A program made the position numbers and the translations under genes. Source: Xiheimicrobium sp052034585 (GTDB taxonomy: Bacteria > Myxococcota > Myxococcia > Myxococcales > Myxococcaceae). Taken from it: a stretch of DNA of 64,000 bases. Every line of letters starts with the position of its first letter. Positions within the stretch are counted from its first letter, which is position 1. The stretch lies in NCBI GenBank assembly GCA_052034585.1, contig JBPOIJ010000008.1:1-64000 (forward strand). The letters run 5' to 3'. The notes beneath the pieces were generated by a model. It was given only the letters and a program-made list of their open reading frames with translations. It was not told where the DNA came from and searched no databases. Shown here piece by piece: positions 35,530 through 43,680 of the stretch.

Positions 35530-36069
35530 ATGGAGCTGCGACAGGACACGCTCGAGAGGTTGGCCCGCAAGGCCTATGAGCGCGCTCGTTTTCGCCGCGC
35601 GGTGCTCGGTGCGTTGCCGCTGCTGTTCCTCATCGGCCCGGCGGCGGTGTTCACCACCAGACCGGCCACGACGATCGGCGTGGGTGGGCTCATGCTCCTC
35701 GGCGCGGTGGCGCTCCTCTGGTTCGGGCGAGGGCTGCCTCGCGCCGCGCTGGCCGGGGTCGCTGCTGGCGTGTTGCCGCTCGGGCTCGTGCTCTGCAGCG
35801 CTCGCGTCGGCCACGTCTGCGCGGGCGCCTGGTGCATGCAGTTCTGCTTCGCGACGAGCGCGCTCGGAGGGCTCGGTGCTGGCGCGCTCATCGGCCGCTG
35901 GGCGCTGAGCCAGAGCCTCTCGGCGTCGCTGCTCGGAACCGCGTGCGGGTTCAGCCTGATGACCGCGGCGCTCGGGAGCACCTGCGCCGGCCCGACCGCC
36001 TTCGTCGCCCTCGTCGTCGGGTTCGCCCTGGGCCTCGGAGCGCAATGGGTGCGGAGGCAGCTGGCATGA
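35530..36069 (+). CDS. Cys-rich membrane protein B, paralog of the previous gene
   Basis: A 179-residue protein of the same build as its neighbour: N-terminal AYERARF, then about five hydrophobic segments. The loop GHVCAGAWCMQFC keeps the spacing C-x4-C-x3-C after Gly-His; the second Cys site is reduced to a single Cys (GSTCAG). The two differ widely elsewhere, so this is an old duplication. It follows by 43 bases and overlaps the outer-membrane efflux gene start by 4 bases (ATGA), which ties the pair to the metal pump. Confidence 0.82.
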   Translation: MELRQDTLERLARKAYERARFRRAVLGALPLLFLIGPAAVFTTRPATTIGVGGLMLLGAVALLWFGRGLPRAALAGVAAGVLPLGLVLCSARVGHVCAGAWCMQFCFATSALGGLGAGALIGRWALSQSLSASLLGTACGFSLMTAALGSTCAGPTAFVALVVGFALGLGAQWVRRQLA

Positions 36070-37352
36070 GCGCGCGAGGCCTCATCCTCTCGACGCTGGT
36101 CTCCGTCGGAGCGAGCGCAGCCGAGTCCCGAGACCCGGTGCTCGAAGGGCTCGTCGTTCAGGCCCTCGAGGTGAGACCGGAGCTCGCTCAGGCGAAGGCG
36201 ACGCTCCAAGCGGCCAGCGAGCGAGTGTCGCGCGAGCAGGCGTGGCCCGATCCGATGCTCCAGGTGGGCGTGCAGAACGACGGCTTCACCCGCTGGTCGG
36301 TCGGCCGCACGGAGATGAGCTGGGTCTCGTTCATGGCGTCGCAGACGATTCCGCTCGGCACGCCGGGGCCGAAAGGCGAGCTCGCGAAGGTCGAGGTGAG
36401 CCAGCGGGAGCTCGCGCTCGATCGGGTGCGCTTGTCCACCATCGCCGAGGTGCGTCGCGCCTACCTCTCGCTCCAGCTCGCCAACGCCCGGCTCGAGCTC
36501 CTCACTCGGCAACGCGGGCTGCTCGATCAGGCCGTCGAGGTCGCGCGCGCTCGCTACGAGTCGGGAGAGGGCTCGCAGGCAGACCAGCTCCGCGCCCGGC
36601 TCGAGGTCGGTCGCTTGGAGCAACGACGGGAGTTGGTTCGGGCCGACGTCGCGCTCGCGCTTCAGACGCTCAATCGGCTCCGTTCGGCGCCTTTGGACGC
36701 GAGCGTGAGTGCCCGTTCGTTCTCGGAGCTGACCTTTCCGCCGGTGCTGCCGGACGCGGACGTGCTCGCGCTGCTTCGTGAGCAGAGCCCCGAGTATCGG
36801 TCGGCTCGGCTCGCGACGGACGGTGCCAAGCAGGTGACGACGCTCGCGCGGCGCCAGGTCGTGCCGGAGCTCGTCGTCGGCGCCGGGGTGATGGTTCGCG
36901 GCGGGCTCGAGCCGATGTGGACGGTGACGCTCGGGGTTCCGCTCCCGGTCTTTGCCGCGACGAAGCAGCTGCGTGCCGTCAGCGAAGCCGAGGCCCTCGA
37001 GCGGGCGACGACGGCCGACGTGACGACGGTGGAGCAGTTGATGGCCCTGCGAACCGCGCAGCGTGCCGAATCGCTCCGCCGGCTTCGAGGCGTGTGGGAG
37101 CTGTCTCGCACGACGCTCCTTCGTGACGCGGACGCGACGGCCGAAGCGACGCTCGCGCAGTATCGAGTCGGCAAGGTGCCCTTCGCCGCGGTGTTGGAGG
37201 CGGCCACCCTCAGCGTCTCGCTGCTCGACGAGTCCTTCCAGGTGTTGGCCGACGCGTGGCGGCTCTCGATCGCCCAAGACGAACTCGCGCTCGGCGAGCC
37301 GCCGTCCACCTTCCGCGCCGCCCAGGCGCCTTCTTCTTCGACGGGGATGTGA
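36066..37352 (+). CDS. Outer-membrane efflux protein of the heavy-metal RND pump (CusC/TolC family)
   Basis: A 428-residue protein with a signal peptide ending near GASAAES. The TolC-type pattern of long alternating helices is clear: PELAQAKATLQAASERVSRE, the second-repeat helix around AVEVARARYESGEGSQAD, and the closing AQYRVGKVPFAAVLEA. It forms the trimeric outer-membrane channel of the tripartite pump. It starts inside the stop of membrane protein B, and its adaptor follows 3 bases after its own stop. Confidence 0.9.
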   Translation: MSARGLILSTLVSVGASAAESRDPVLEGLVVQALEVRPELAQAKATLQAASERVSREQAWPDPMLQVGVQNDGFTRWSVGRTEMSWVSFMASQTIPLGTPGPKGELAKVEVSQRELALDRVRLSTIAEVRRAYLSLQLANARLELLTRQRGLLDQAVEVARARYESGEGSQADQLRARLEVGRLEQRRELVRADVALALQTLNRLRSAPLDASVSARSFSELTFPPVLPDADVLALLREQSPEYRSARLATDGAKQVTTLARRQVVPELVVGAGVMVRGGLEPMWTVTLGVPLPVFAATKQLRAVSEAEALERATTADVTTVEQLMALRTAQRAESLRRLRGVWELSRTTLLRDADATAEATLAQYRVGKVPFAAVLEAATLSVSLLDESFQVLADAWRLSIAQDELALGEPPSTFRAAQAPSSSTGM

Positions 37353-37355
37353 CCC

Positions 37356-38600
37356 ATGACTCCGAACCTCCGCCTCGTGCTCGTCGTCGTGCTGACCGCC
37401 GCCATCGCGGGTCCGCTCGGCGCCTGGTGGTCTCGACGGTCGCCCCAGCCGCCGCACTCCGCTTCCGCCGTGACGAACGAGCGCTTTCACTGCCCGATGC
37501 ATCCGCAGATCGTCACCGACGAACCCGGGAATTGCCCCATCTGCAAGATGAAGCTCGTGAAGGTCGAGGCCTCGCCTCCGACCCGCGTGAACGAAGTCGA
37601 GGGCATGGCCACCGTCGAGCTGGACTCGGCGCGGGAGCAGTTGATCGGCGTGCGCACCTCCCTCGTCGATCGAGGAACCGTCGGTGGCGCGATTCGCACG
37701 GTGGGGAAGGTGAGCGTCGACGAGACGAGGGTTCGGCGGATCAACGTGAAGGTCGGCGGCTACGTCGAGCACGTCGCGGCCGACTTCGTGGGCAAGCCGG
37801 TACGGGTCGGGCAGCCGCTCTTCTCGCTCTACAGCCCCGAGGTGGTCGCGGCGGAGAACGAGCTGTTGGTTGCGCTCCGGAGCCAGTCGCCCGGCCTCGT
37901 CGCTTCTGCGCGCCGTCGCCTCGAACTGTGGGACGTGTCCAAGGCCGAGCTCGATCGCCTCGAACGTGAAGGGGTCGCCGCGCGGGCGATCTCGATCGTC
38001 TCCCCGGTGAGTGGGGTGGTGACGAAGAAGGAGGTCGTCGAAGGCTCGCGGCTCGAGGTCGCGGCCATGCCCTACGAGATCGTCGATCTCTCGAACGTGT
38101 GGGTGCTCGCCGACGTCTACGAGACCGAGCTGCGTTTCCTCTCGGTCGGAGCGGACGCGCAACTCACCCTCGCCGCTTTTCCTGGACGGGTCGCGACAGG
38201 GAAGGTGCTCTTCGTCGATCCAGTCCTCGACGCGAAGACCCGCACGGCACGAGTTCGCCTCGCGTTTCCGAACGCGGCGGGTGAGCTCAAGCCCGAGATG
38301 TTCGGTGAGGTGACGATCGATCGGCCGAGCCGCGAGGTCGTGCGCGTCCCGGCAGATGCGCTCGTGCAGACGGGGACGGCGGCGGTGGTGTTCGTCTCTC
38401 GTGGAGAAGGCCGGTTCGAGCCTCGGCGCGTGTCGGTCGGTGAAATGGGTGGAGGCTTCGCCGAGGTCCTCGAGGGCGTCAGCGTCGGAGACGCCGTGGT
38501 GAGCCGCGCGACCTTCTTCATCGACTCCGAGTCTCGGCTCCAGGCGTCGCTCGCGAGGGCGAAGGCTCCCGAGCCCGGAGGCCAGGGATCGGCTCCATGA
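37356..38600 (+). CDS. Periplasmic adaptor of the heavy-metal RND pump (CusB-like) with metal-binding N-domain
   Basis: A 414-residue membrane-fusion protein. After an N-terminal anchor (about 5-25) there is a heavy-metal-binding domain: CPMHP at C46-H49 and CPICKM at C60-M65, the Cys/Met/His arrangement of the HMBD family. The barrel-sandwich, alpha-hairpin and beta-barrel parts of the adaptor follow (VRRINVKVGGYVEHVA, SPEVVAAENELLVALR, SRLEVAAMPYEIVDLS, IDRPSREVVRVPADAL). The metal is probably Cu(I) or Ag(I) by analogy with CusB. Its stop overlaps the pump start (ATGA). Confidence 0.93.
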   Translation: MTPNLRLVLVVVLTAAIAGPLGAWWSRRSPQPPHSASAVTNERFHCPMHPQIVTDEPGNCPICKMKLVKVEASPPTRVNEVEGMATVELDSAREQLIGVRTSLVDRGTVGGAIRTVGKVSVDETRVRRINVKVGGYVEHVAADFVGKPVRVGQPLFSLYSPEVVAAENELLVALRSQSPGLVASARRRLELWDVSKAELDRLEREGVAARAISIVSPVSGVVTKKEVVEGSRLEVAAMPYEIVDLSNVWVLADVYETELRFLSVGADAQLTLAAFPGRVATGKVLFVDPVLDAKTRTARVRLAFPNAAGELKPEMFGEVTIDRPSREVVRVPADALVQTGTAAVVFVSRGEGRFEPRRVSVGEMGGGFAEVLEGVSVGDAVVSRATFFIDSESRLQASLARAKAPEPGGQGSAP

Positions 38601-41600
38601 TTCGCCGGATCATCCGCTTCTCGGCCGAGCAGCGGTACCTCGTGATCGGCCTGGCCATCGTCGCGCTCGGGTTTTCCTGGCACGCGATGAAGACGATCCC
38701 GCTCGACGCGCTGCCCGATCTCACCGACACCCAGGTGATCGTCTCCGCCCGGTGGGATCGCAGCCCCGATCTCATCGAGGATCAGGTGACCTACCCGGTG
38801 ACTGCCGCGCTGCTCGGGGCGCCGAAAGTGAAGGCGATTCGCGGCTTCACCGACTTCGGCGCGGCGTTCATCTACGTCATCTTCGAAGACGGCACCGATT
38901 CGTCCTGGGCGCGGAGCCGGGTGCTCGAGTCGCTCTCGAAGATTCAACCCGAGCTGCCCGAGGGCGTTCGAGTCGAGCTCGGCCCCGATGCCTCGAGCGT
39001 CGGCTGGGTCTTTCAATACGCGCTGGTCGATCGAACCGGCGCTCACACCTCCGACGAGCTGCGCAGCTATCAGGACTGGTTCCTCCGCTACTCGCTCCAG
39101 TCGGTCGAGGGCGTCGCCGAGGTGGCGACGGTCGGCGGTCAGGTGCGCCAGTATCAAGTGAACCTGAACCCGAATGCGCTCGCGGCGTCGGGCCTGAGCG
39201 TGAGCGCGGTGATCGACGCGGTCCGCAAGGGCAACGGCGACGTCGGCGGTCGGCTCCTCGAGCTGGGCGGGCGCGAGTACATGGTGCGTGGGCGTGGCTA
39301 CGTGAAGCGCGTGGAGGATCTCGAACAGCTCTCGCTCGGCAGCGAAGGTGGCACGCCGATCACCCTGAAGGACGTGGCCACGGTGAGCCTCGGCCCAGCC
39401 CTTCGGCGCGGCGTGGCGGATCTCGACGGAGAAGGCGACGTCGTCGGCGGCATCGTGGTGATGCGCCAGGGCGAGAACGCGCTCGAGGTGATCGAGCGAG
39501 TGAAGCAGCGGCTCCACGAGCTCGAGCTGCCGAAGGGCGTCGAGGTCGTCACCACCTACGATCGGTCGGAGCTGATCTCGCAGGCCATCGAGACGGTGAG
39601 CCACAAGCTCATCGAGGAGATCATCATCGTCTCGCTGATCATCCTCCTCTTCCTCTGGCACTTCCCCTCGTCGATCGTCCCGATCGTCACCATTCCCGCC
39701 TCGGTCGCGCTCTCCTTCATTCCGCTCAAGCTGATGGGCGTGAACGCCAACCTGATGTCGCTCGCCGGCATCGCGATCTCGATCGGGGTGCTGGTCGACG
39801 GCGCGATCGTCGAGGTCGAGAACGCCTACAACCGCATTCATCGCTGGCAGGCCGAGGGACGAAAGGGCGACTTCCACGAGATTCGGCTCCAGGCGCTGAT
39901 GGAGGTGGGCCCAGGCGTCTTCTTCTCGCTCCTCGTCATCGCGGTCGCCTTCATGCCGGTCTTCACCCTCGTCGATCAGGAAGGCCGGCTCTTCAGGCCG
40001 CTCGCGTTCTCGAAGAACCTCGCGATGGCGATCGCCGCGGTGTTGGCGATCACCCTCGACCCGGCGATTCGCATGCTCTTCGCGCGCGCCGATCCGTTCA
40101 CCTTCAAGCCGCGCTGGCTCGCGTCTCTGGCGACCGCGGCGCTCGTCGGCCGCTATCGCGCCGAGGAGGATCACCCCGTCAGTCGGCTGCTCCATCGGCT
40201 CTACGAGGGCCCGTGCCGGTTCGTGCTCCGGCACCCGAAGGCCACCCTCGCCCTCGCCGCCGCCATCGTCGCCACCTCGGTTCCGCTCTTCCTGAACCTC
40301 GGGTCGGAGTTCATGCCGCCCTTGCGAGAAGGCACGCTGCTCTTCATGCCCACCGCGGTGCAGCCGGGTCTCTCGGTCACCGAGGCGCAGCGCGTGCTCC
40401 AGCTCCAGGACAAGCTCTTGCGTGAAGTGCCCGAGGTCGTGCGGGTCTTCGGCAAGGCCGGCCGCGCCACCACCTCGACCGATCCCGCACCGCTCACGAT
40501 GATGGAGACGACGATCCTCCTCGCGCCGGAGCACGCCTGGCGGGAGAGGCCACGCTGGTTCTCCTCGTGGGCGCCGGAGTGGCTGAAGGTGCCGCTTCGA
40601 GCGATCTGGCGCGATCGGATCACCGAAGCCGAGCTGGAGCAGGAACTGGACGAGAAGCTGAAGCTCCCCGGCCTCTCCAACGCGTGGACCATGCCGATCA
40701 AAGGCCGGCTCGACATGCTCTCGACCGGCATTCGCACGCCGGTGGGGATCAAGGTGATGGGCAACGACCTCGCGACCATCGAGCGCATCGGCATCGAGAT
40801 CGAAGCGGCGGTCAGCCAGCTTCCAGGAACTCGCAGCGCCTCGGCCGAGCGCGTGGCGGGCGGCTCCTTCCTCGACTTCGAGCTCCGCCGCGATCAGCTC
40901 GCGCGCTACGGCCTGTCGGTCGACGAGGCGAACGAATTGGTGACCACTGCGATCGGCGGAGACGTCCAGAGCGTCACCATCGAGGGCCGCGAGCGCTACG
41001 GCATCTCGGTTCGGTACGCCCGCGACTACCGCGAGGATCTCACTGCGCTCCGGCGAGTGCTCGTGCCGCTCCCGGGTGGCCGAGGCCAGGTTCCCTTCGA
41101 GGCCATCGCTGCCGTCCGCCTCGCGACCGGTCCCTCGATGATCCGCGACGAGAACGGCTTGCTCGCCAGCTACGTCTACGTCGACGTCGATCCCTCGAAG
41201 GTCGATCTCGGCCACTACGTCGACGAAGCCAAGCGGGTCGTCTCGTCGCACGTCACCGTTCCGCCCGGCACCTCCATCGTCTGGAGCGGCCAATACGAGA
41301 ACATGCAGCGGGTGAAGGAACGCCTCACGCTCGTGGTGCCGCTCACCCTCGTCCTCATCTTCATCCTCCTCTACCTCAACACCCGCTCGGCCTTTCGCGC
41401 TGCGGTGGTGATGCTCGCGGTGCCCTTCTCGGCCGTGGGCGCCCTGCTGCTCCTGACGGCGCTCGGCTACAACATCTCGATCGCCGTCTGGGTCGGGTTG
41501 ATCGCGCTGATGGGCCTCGACGCCGAGACGGGGGTCTTCATGCTGCTCTTCCTGGATCTCTCGTACGCCGAGTTCGAGCGGCGCGGCCAGCTCGGCTCAC

Positions 41601-41875
41601 GGGAGGATCTGGTGGAGGCGATCGTCCACGGCGCGGTGAAGCGTGTTCGTCCCAAGGCGATGACGGTCTGCGCGGCGATGCTGGGCCTGTTGCCGATCAT
41701 GTGGTCGACGGGCACCGGCGCGGATCTGATGAAACGAATCGCGGCGCCGATGGTGGGCGGGCTCGTCACCAGCTTCCTGATGGAGCTCTTGGTCTACCCA
41801 GCCCTCTACCTGCTGTGGAAGCAGCGAACCCTCCCGGCTCCAGCGGCGCGCGACGCCGACCTGATCGCCGTCTGA
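38597..41875 (+). CDS. Heavy-metal efflux RND pump (CusA/CzcA family)
   Basis: A 1,092-residue inner-membrane proton/metal antiporter, the pump of the tripartite system. RND features in order: N-terminal helix, IPLDALPDLTDTQVIV, the periplasmic porter part, then the second membrane block starting LIEEIIIVSLIILLF. TM4 carries the paired charges in GVLVDGAIVEVENAYN, and GRLDMLSTGIRTPVGIKVMG and the C-terminal membrane block follow. Met-rich positions (MMETTILL, WTMPIKGRLDML) match the monovalent-metal CusA type more than CzcA. It ends with the stop pair TGATCA shared with the convergent histidine kinase gene. Confidence 0.94.
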   Translation: MIRRIIRFSAEQRYLVIGLAIVALGFSWHAMKTIPLDALPDLTDTQVIVSARWDRSPDLIEDQVTYPVTAALLGAPKVKAIRGFTDFGAAFIYVIFEDGTDSSWARSRVLESLSKIQPELPEGVRVELGPDASSVGWVFQYALVDRTGAHTSDELRSYQDWFLRYSLQSVEGVAEVATVGGQVRQYQVNLNPNALAASGLSVSAVIDAVRKGNGDVGGRLLELGGREYMVRGRGYVKRVEDLEQLSLGSEGGTPITLKDVATVSLGPALRRGVADLDGEGDVVGGIVVMRQGENALEVIERVKQRLHELELPKGVEVVTTYDRSELISQAIETVSHKLIEEIIIVSLIILLFLWHFPSSIVPIVTIPASVALSFIPLKLMGVNANLMSLAGIAISIGVLVDGAIVEVENAYNRIHRWQAEGRKGDFHEIRLQALMEVGPGVFFSLLVIAVAFMPVFTLVDQEGRLFRPLAFSKNLAMAIAAVLAITLDPAIRMLFARADPFTFKPRWLASLATAALVGRYRAEEDHPVSRLLHRLYEGPCRFVLRHPKATLALAAAIVATSVPLFLNLGSEFMPPLREGTLLFMPTAVQPGLSVTEAQRVLQLQDKLLREVPEVVRVFGKAGRATTSTDPAPLTMMETTILLAPEHAWRERPRWFSSWAPEWLKVPLRAIWRDRITEAELEQELDEKLKLPGLSNAWTMPIKGRLDMLSTGIRTPVGIKVMGNDLATIERIGIEIEAAVSQLPGTRSASAERVAGGSFLDFELRRDQLARYGLSVDEANELVTTAIGGDVQSVTIEGRERYGISVRYARDYREDLTALRRVLVPLPGGRGQVPFEAIAAVRLATGPSMIRDENGLLASYVYVDVDPSKVDLGHYVDEAKRVVSSHVTVPPGTSIVWSGQYENMQRVKERLTLVVPLTLVLIFILLYLNTRSAFRAAVVMLAVPFSAVGALLLLTALGYNISIAVWVGLIALMGLDAETGVFMLLFLDLSYAEFERRGQLGSREDLVEAIVHGAVKRVRPKAMTVCAAMLGLLPIMWSTGTGADLMKRIAAPMVGGLVTSFLMELLVYPALYLLWKQRTLPAPAARDADLIAV

Positions 41876-43387
41876 TCAGCTCGCCATGGGGAGGTGCACC
41901 CGAAAAGTGCTCCCCTTGCCGGGCACGCTGTCGACGCTGATTCGGCCGTCGTGCGCCTGAACGATGCGCTGGGCGATCGACAGCCCCAAGCCGGTGCCTT
42001 CGGTGTTTCGCGTGAGCAGCGAATCGACCCGGTAGAAGCGATCGAAGACGCGCTTCTGCTCGCGCCGGGGAATGCCGACGCCGTTGTCCTCGATCTCGAT
42101 CACCACTTCCTCTCCGTGCCGCACCGCCCGCAAGACGATGCGCTTGTTCTCTTGGGTGTACTTGAAGGCGTTCTGGAGGAGGTTGAGCACCGCCGCCGAG
42201 AGCGCGTCCTTGTCGAGCAGGAGCGTCGGCAGCTCGGCGTCGATGATCGTCTCGAACTGCATCGGCGCGCCGACCCGTTGCACCTTGAAGGCGTCGACGG
42301 CCGCGTCGACCACCTCCCGAACCGGAGTCGGGTGCTTGTGGTACTGCTTCTTCCCCGACTCGATCCGCGAGAAGTCGAGCACCGAGTCGATCATCGAAGA
42401 CAGCCGCCCGGTCTCCTTCATCAGCATGTCGAAGACGTTCTGCTGCTCCGCTGGTTCCTTCACCCGGCCGGTCGCGAGCATCTCGATGAACATGCGAATC
42501 GAGGTGAGCGGGGTGCGGAGCTCGTGGCTCACCAGCGAGACGAAGTCGGTCTTGAGGCGAGAGAGCTTCGCCTCGCGGTAGAGCGTTCGACCGGTGAAGA
42601 TCACGCCGAGGGCGAGCGCGACATAGAAGACGCCGAGCAAGATGCCGTACACCGTTCGGTTGCGCGCCGAGGCCGTGCCGACTGGATCTTCCCCGACCGC
42701 CTGCGCGACCAGCCGGTAATCCTGGATCGGAGAGGGCAGGGCGAACGACGCGAGCTCCGGAGGCCCGAGCGCGGCTTCCCGCACCTCCACCACACCCGAC
42801 GCGAACCGCGCGAGCACGCCCTCGGCCGGCACCGGCTTGACCGGGAGGAGCGCCAGCTGGGCCGGCTCTCCCGCCGCGATGGTGGGCGCCCCCGCCTCGC
42901 GCACCAGCTGCTCGACCGCCGTGACCGAGAGGAACCCGCCGTGCACGACCTCCCTGGTCCGCCTGGCGACGAGCAAGTAGACGCCCTGCGGCGTCGAGGC
43001 CGAGAAGACGAGCAGCCGCTCTGGCACCACGGCGAACTGGTTCGAGAAGCTGCGCACCACCGGCTCGAGCTTCGCGTCCGACACCCGCACCTCGCCGCCC
43101 TCGACGTCGAACGTCGCCTCGACCAACGCGAGCCCTTCACTCTGGAGCTGGAGCGGCGACTCCGACGTCACCTGCGCCGCGTCGAGGCGGAGCTTCGCGT
43201 CACTCCACACGCTCGCCAGTCGCCCCGACCAGGTCGCCTCGAGCCGCTTCTCCACCGCCGCCCGCTCGTTGATGATCGCCACCACACCGAAGCCCGACAG
43301 CCCCGCCGACGGCACCACCACCAACACGATCAACAAGGTGAAGGTGCGCCTGAAGCTCAGGAATTCGGCCGTTTGAGGAGTCGCCAT
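41876..43387 (-). CDS. Membrane-bound sensor histidine kinase
   Basis: A 503-residue kinase. Two membrane helices (about 14-36 and 250-275) enclose a periplasmic sensor of about 210 residues with no recognised family. The dimerisation domain has VSHELRTPLTSIR (phospho-His), then N-box LLQNAFKY, G1 DNGVGIP, F-box VFDRFYRV and G2 GTGLGLSIA. It is the natural partner of the OmpR-type regulator at 33650-34336 on the same strand, but the two are separated by the sigma/Cus block. The ATG at 43387 is preceded at a distance by AAAGG. Confidence 0.92.
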   Translation of the reverse strand: MATPQTAEFLSFRRTFTLLIVLVVVPSAGLSGFGVVAIINERAAVEKRLEATWSGRLASVWSDAKLRLDAAQVTSESPLQLQSEGLALVEATFDVEGGEVRVSDAKLEPVVRSFSNQFAVVPERLLVFSASTPQGVYLLVARRTREVVHGGFLSVTAVEQLVREAGAPTIAAGEPAQLALLPVKPVPAEGVLARFASGVVEVREAALGPPELASFALPSPIQDYRLVAQAVGEDPVGTASARNRTVYGILLGVFYVALALGVIFTGRTLYREAKLSRLKTDFVSLVSHELRTPLTSIRMFIEMLATGRVKEPAEQQNVFDMLMKETGRLSSMIDSVLDFSRIESGKKQYHKHPTPVREVVDAAVDAFKVQRVGAPMQFETIIDAELPTLLLDKDALSAAVLNLLQNAFKYTQENKRIVLRAVRHGEEVVIEIEDNGVGIPRREQKRVFDRFYRVDSLLTRNTEGTGLGLSIAQRIVQAHDGRISVDSVPGKGSTFRVHLPMAS

Positions 43388-43680
43388 GAGCCCTGGGCAC
43401 CTTTCTGCGCACGGTTGAACGCAAACTGCACAGTGAATCGATCACTTTCCCCTGCGTTGGCAACGACTGCCCCAATGGGCTTGAGAGGAAACAAGTCGAC
43501 TGAGCTGGGCATGTCGGGTGCAAATGGCTCGCGCGCCGTCAGGTCGTCGTTGTGAGAACCGCTGCAAATCGGCGCGCTTACGCAGTGCGGCAGAGGCCGA
43601 GTGACAACGGTGGCAGGGCATGGAAGTCACAGGGACGAACAAGCAAGATTCAGCGGTCCGATGAGAAAAACGGGGAACTC
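43388..43680. other. Longest gene-free stretch (293 bases), nothing definite
   Basis: This gap separates the divergent histidine kinase and cytochrome lipoprotein genes and so should hold both promoters. A TTGAAC at 43415-43420 could be a -35 element, but no convincing -10 partner was found. No coding frame, RNA gene or repeat is visible. GGGGAA precedes the ATG at 43681. Confidence 0.6.

Noticed and set aside
35574..38162. An 862-codon open frame on the minus strand
   Set aside because: It is antisense to membrane protein B, the CusC-like gene and the adaptor gene.
38117..41293. A 1,058-codon open frame on the minus strand
   Set aside because: It is antisense to the well-supported CusA pump. 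Its product is a Glu/Arg/His-rich low-complexity mix typical of GC-rich shadow frames.
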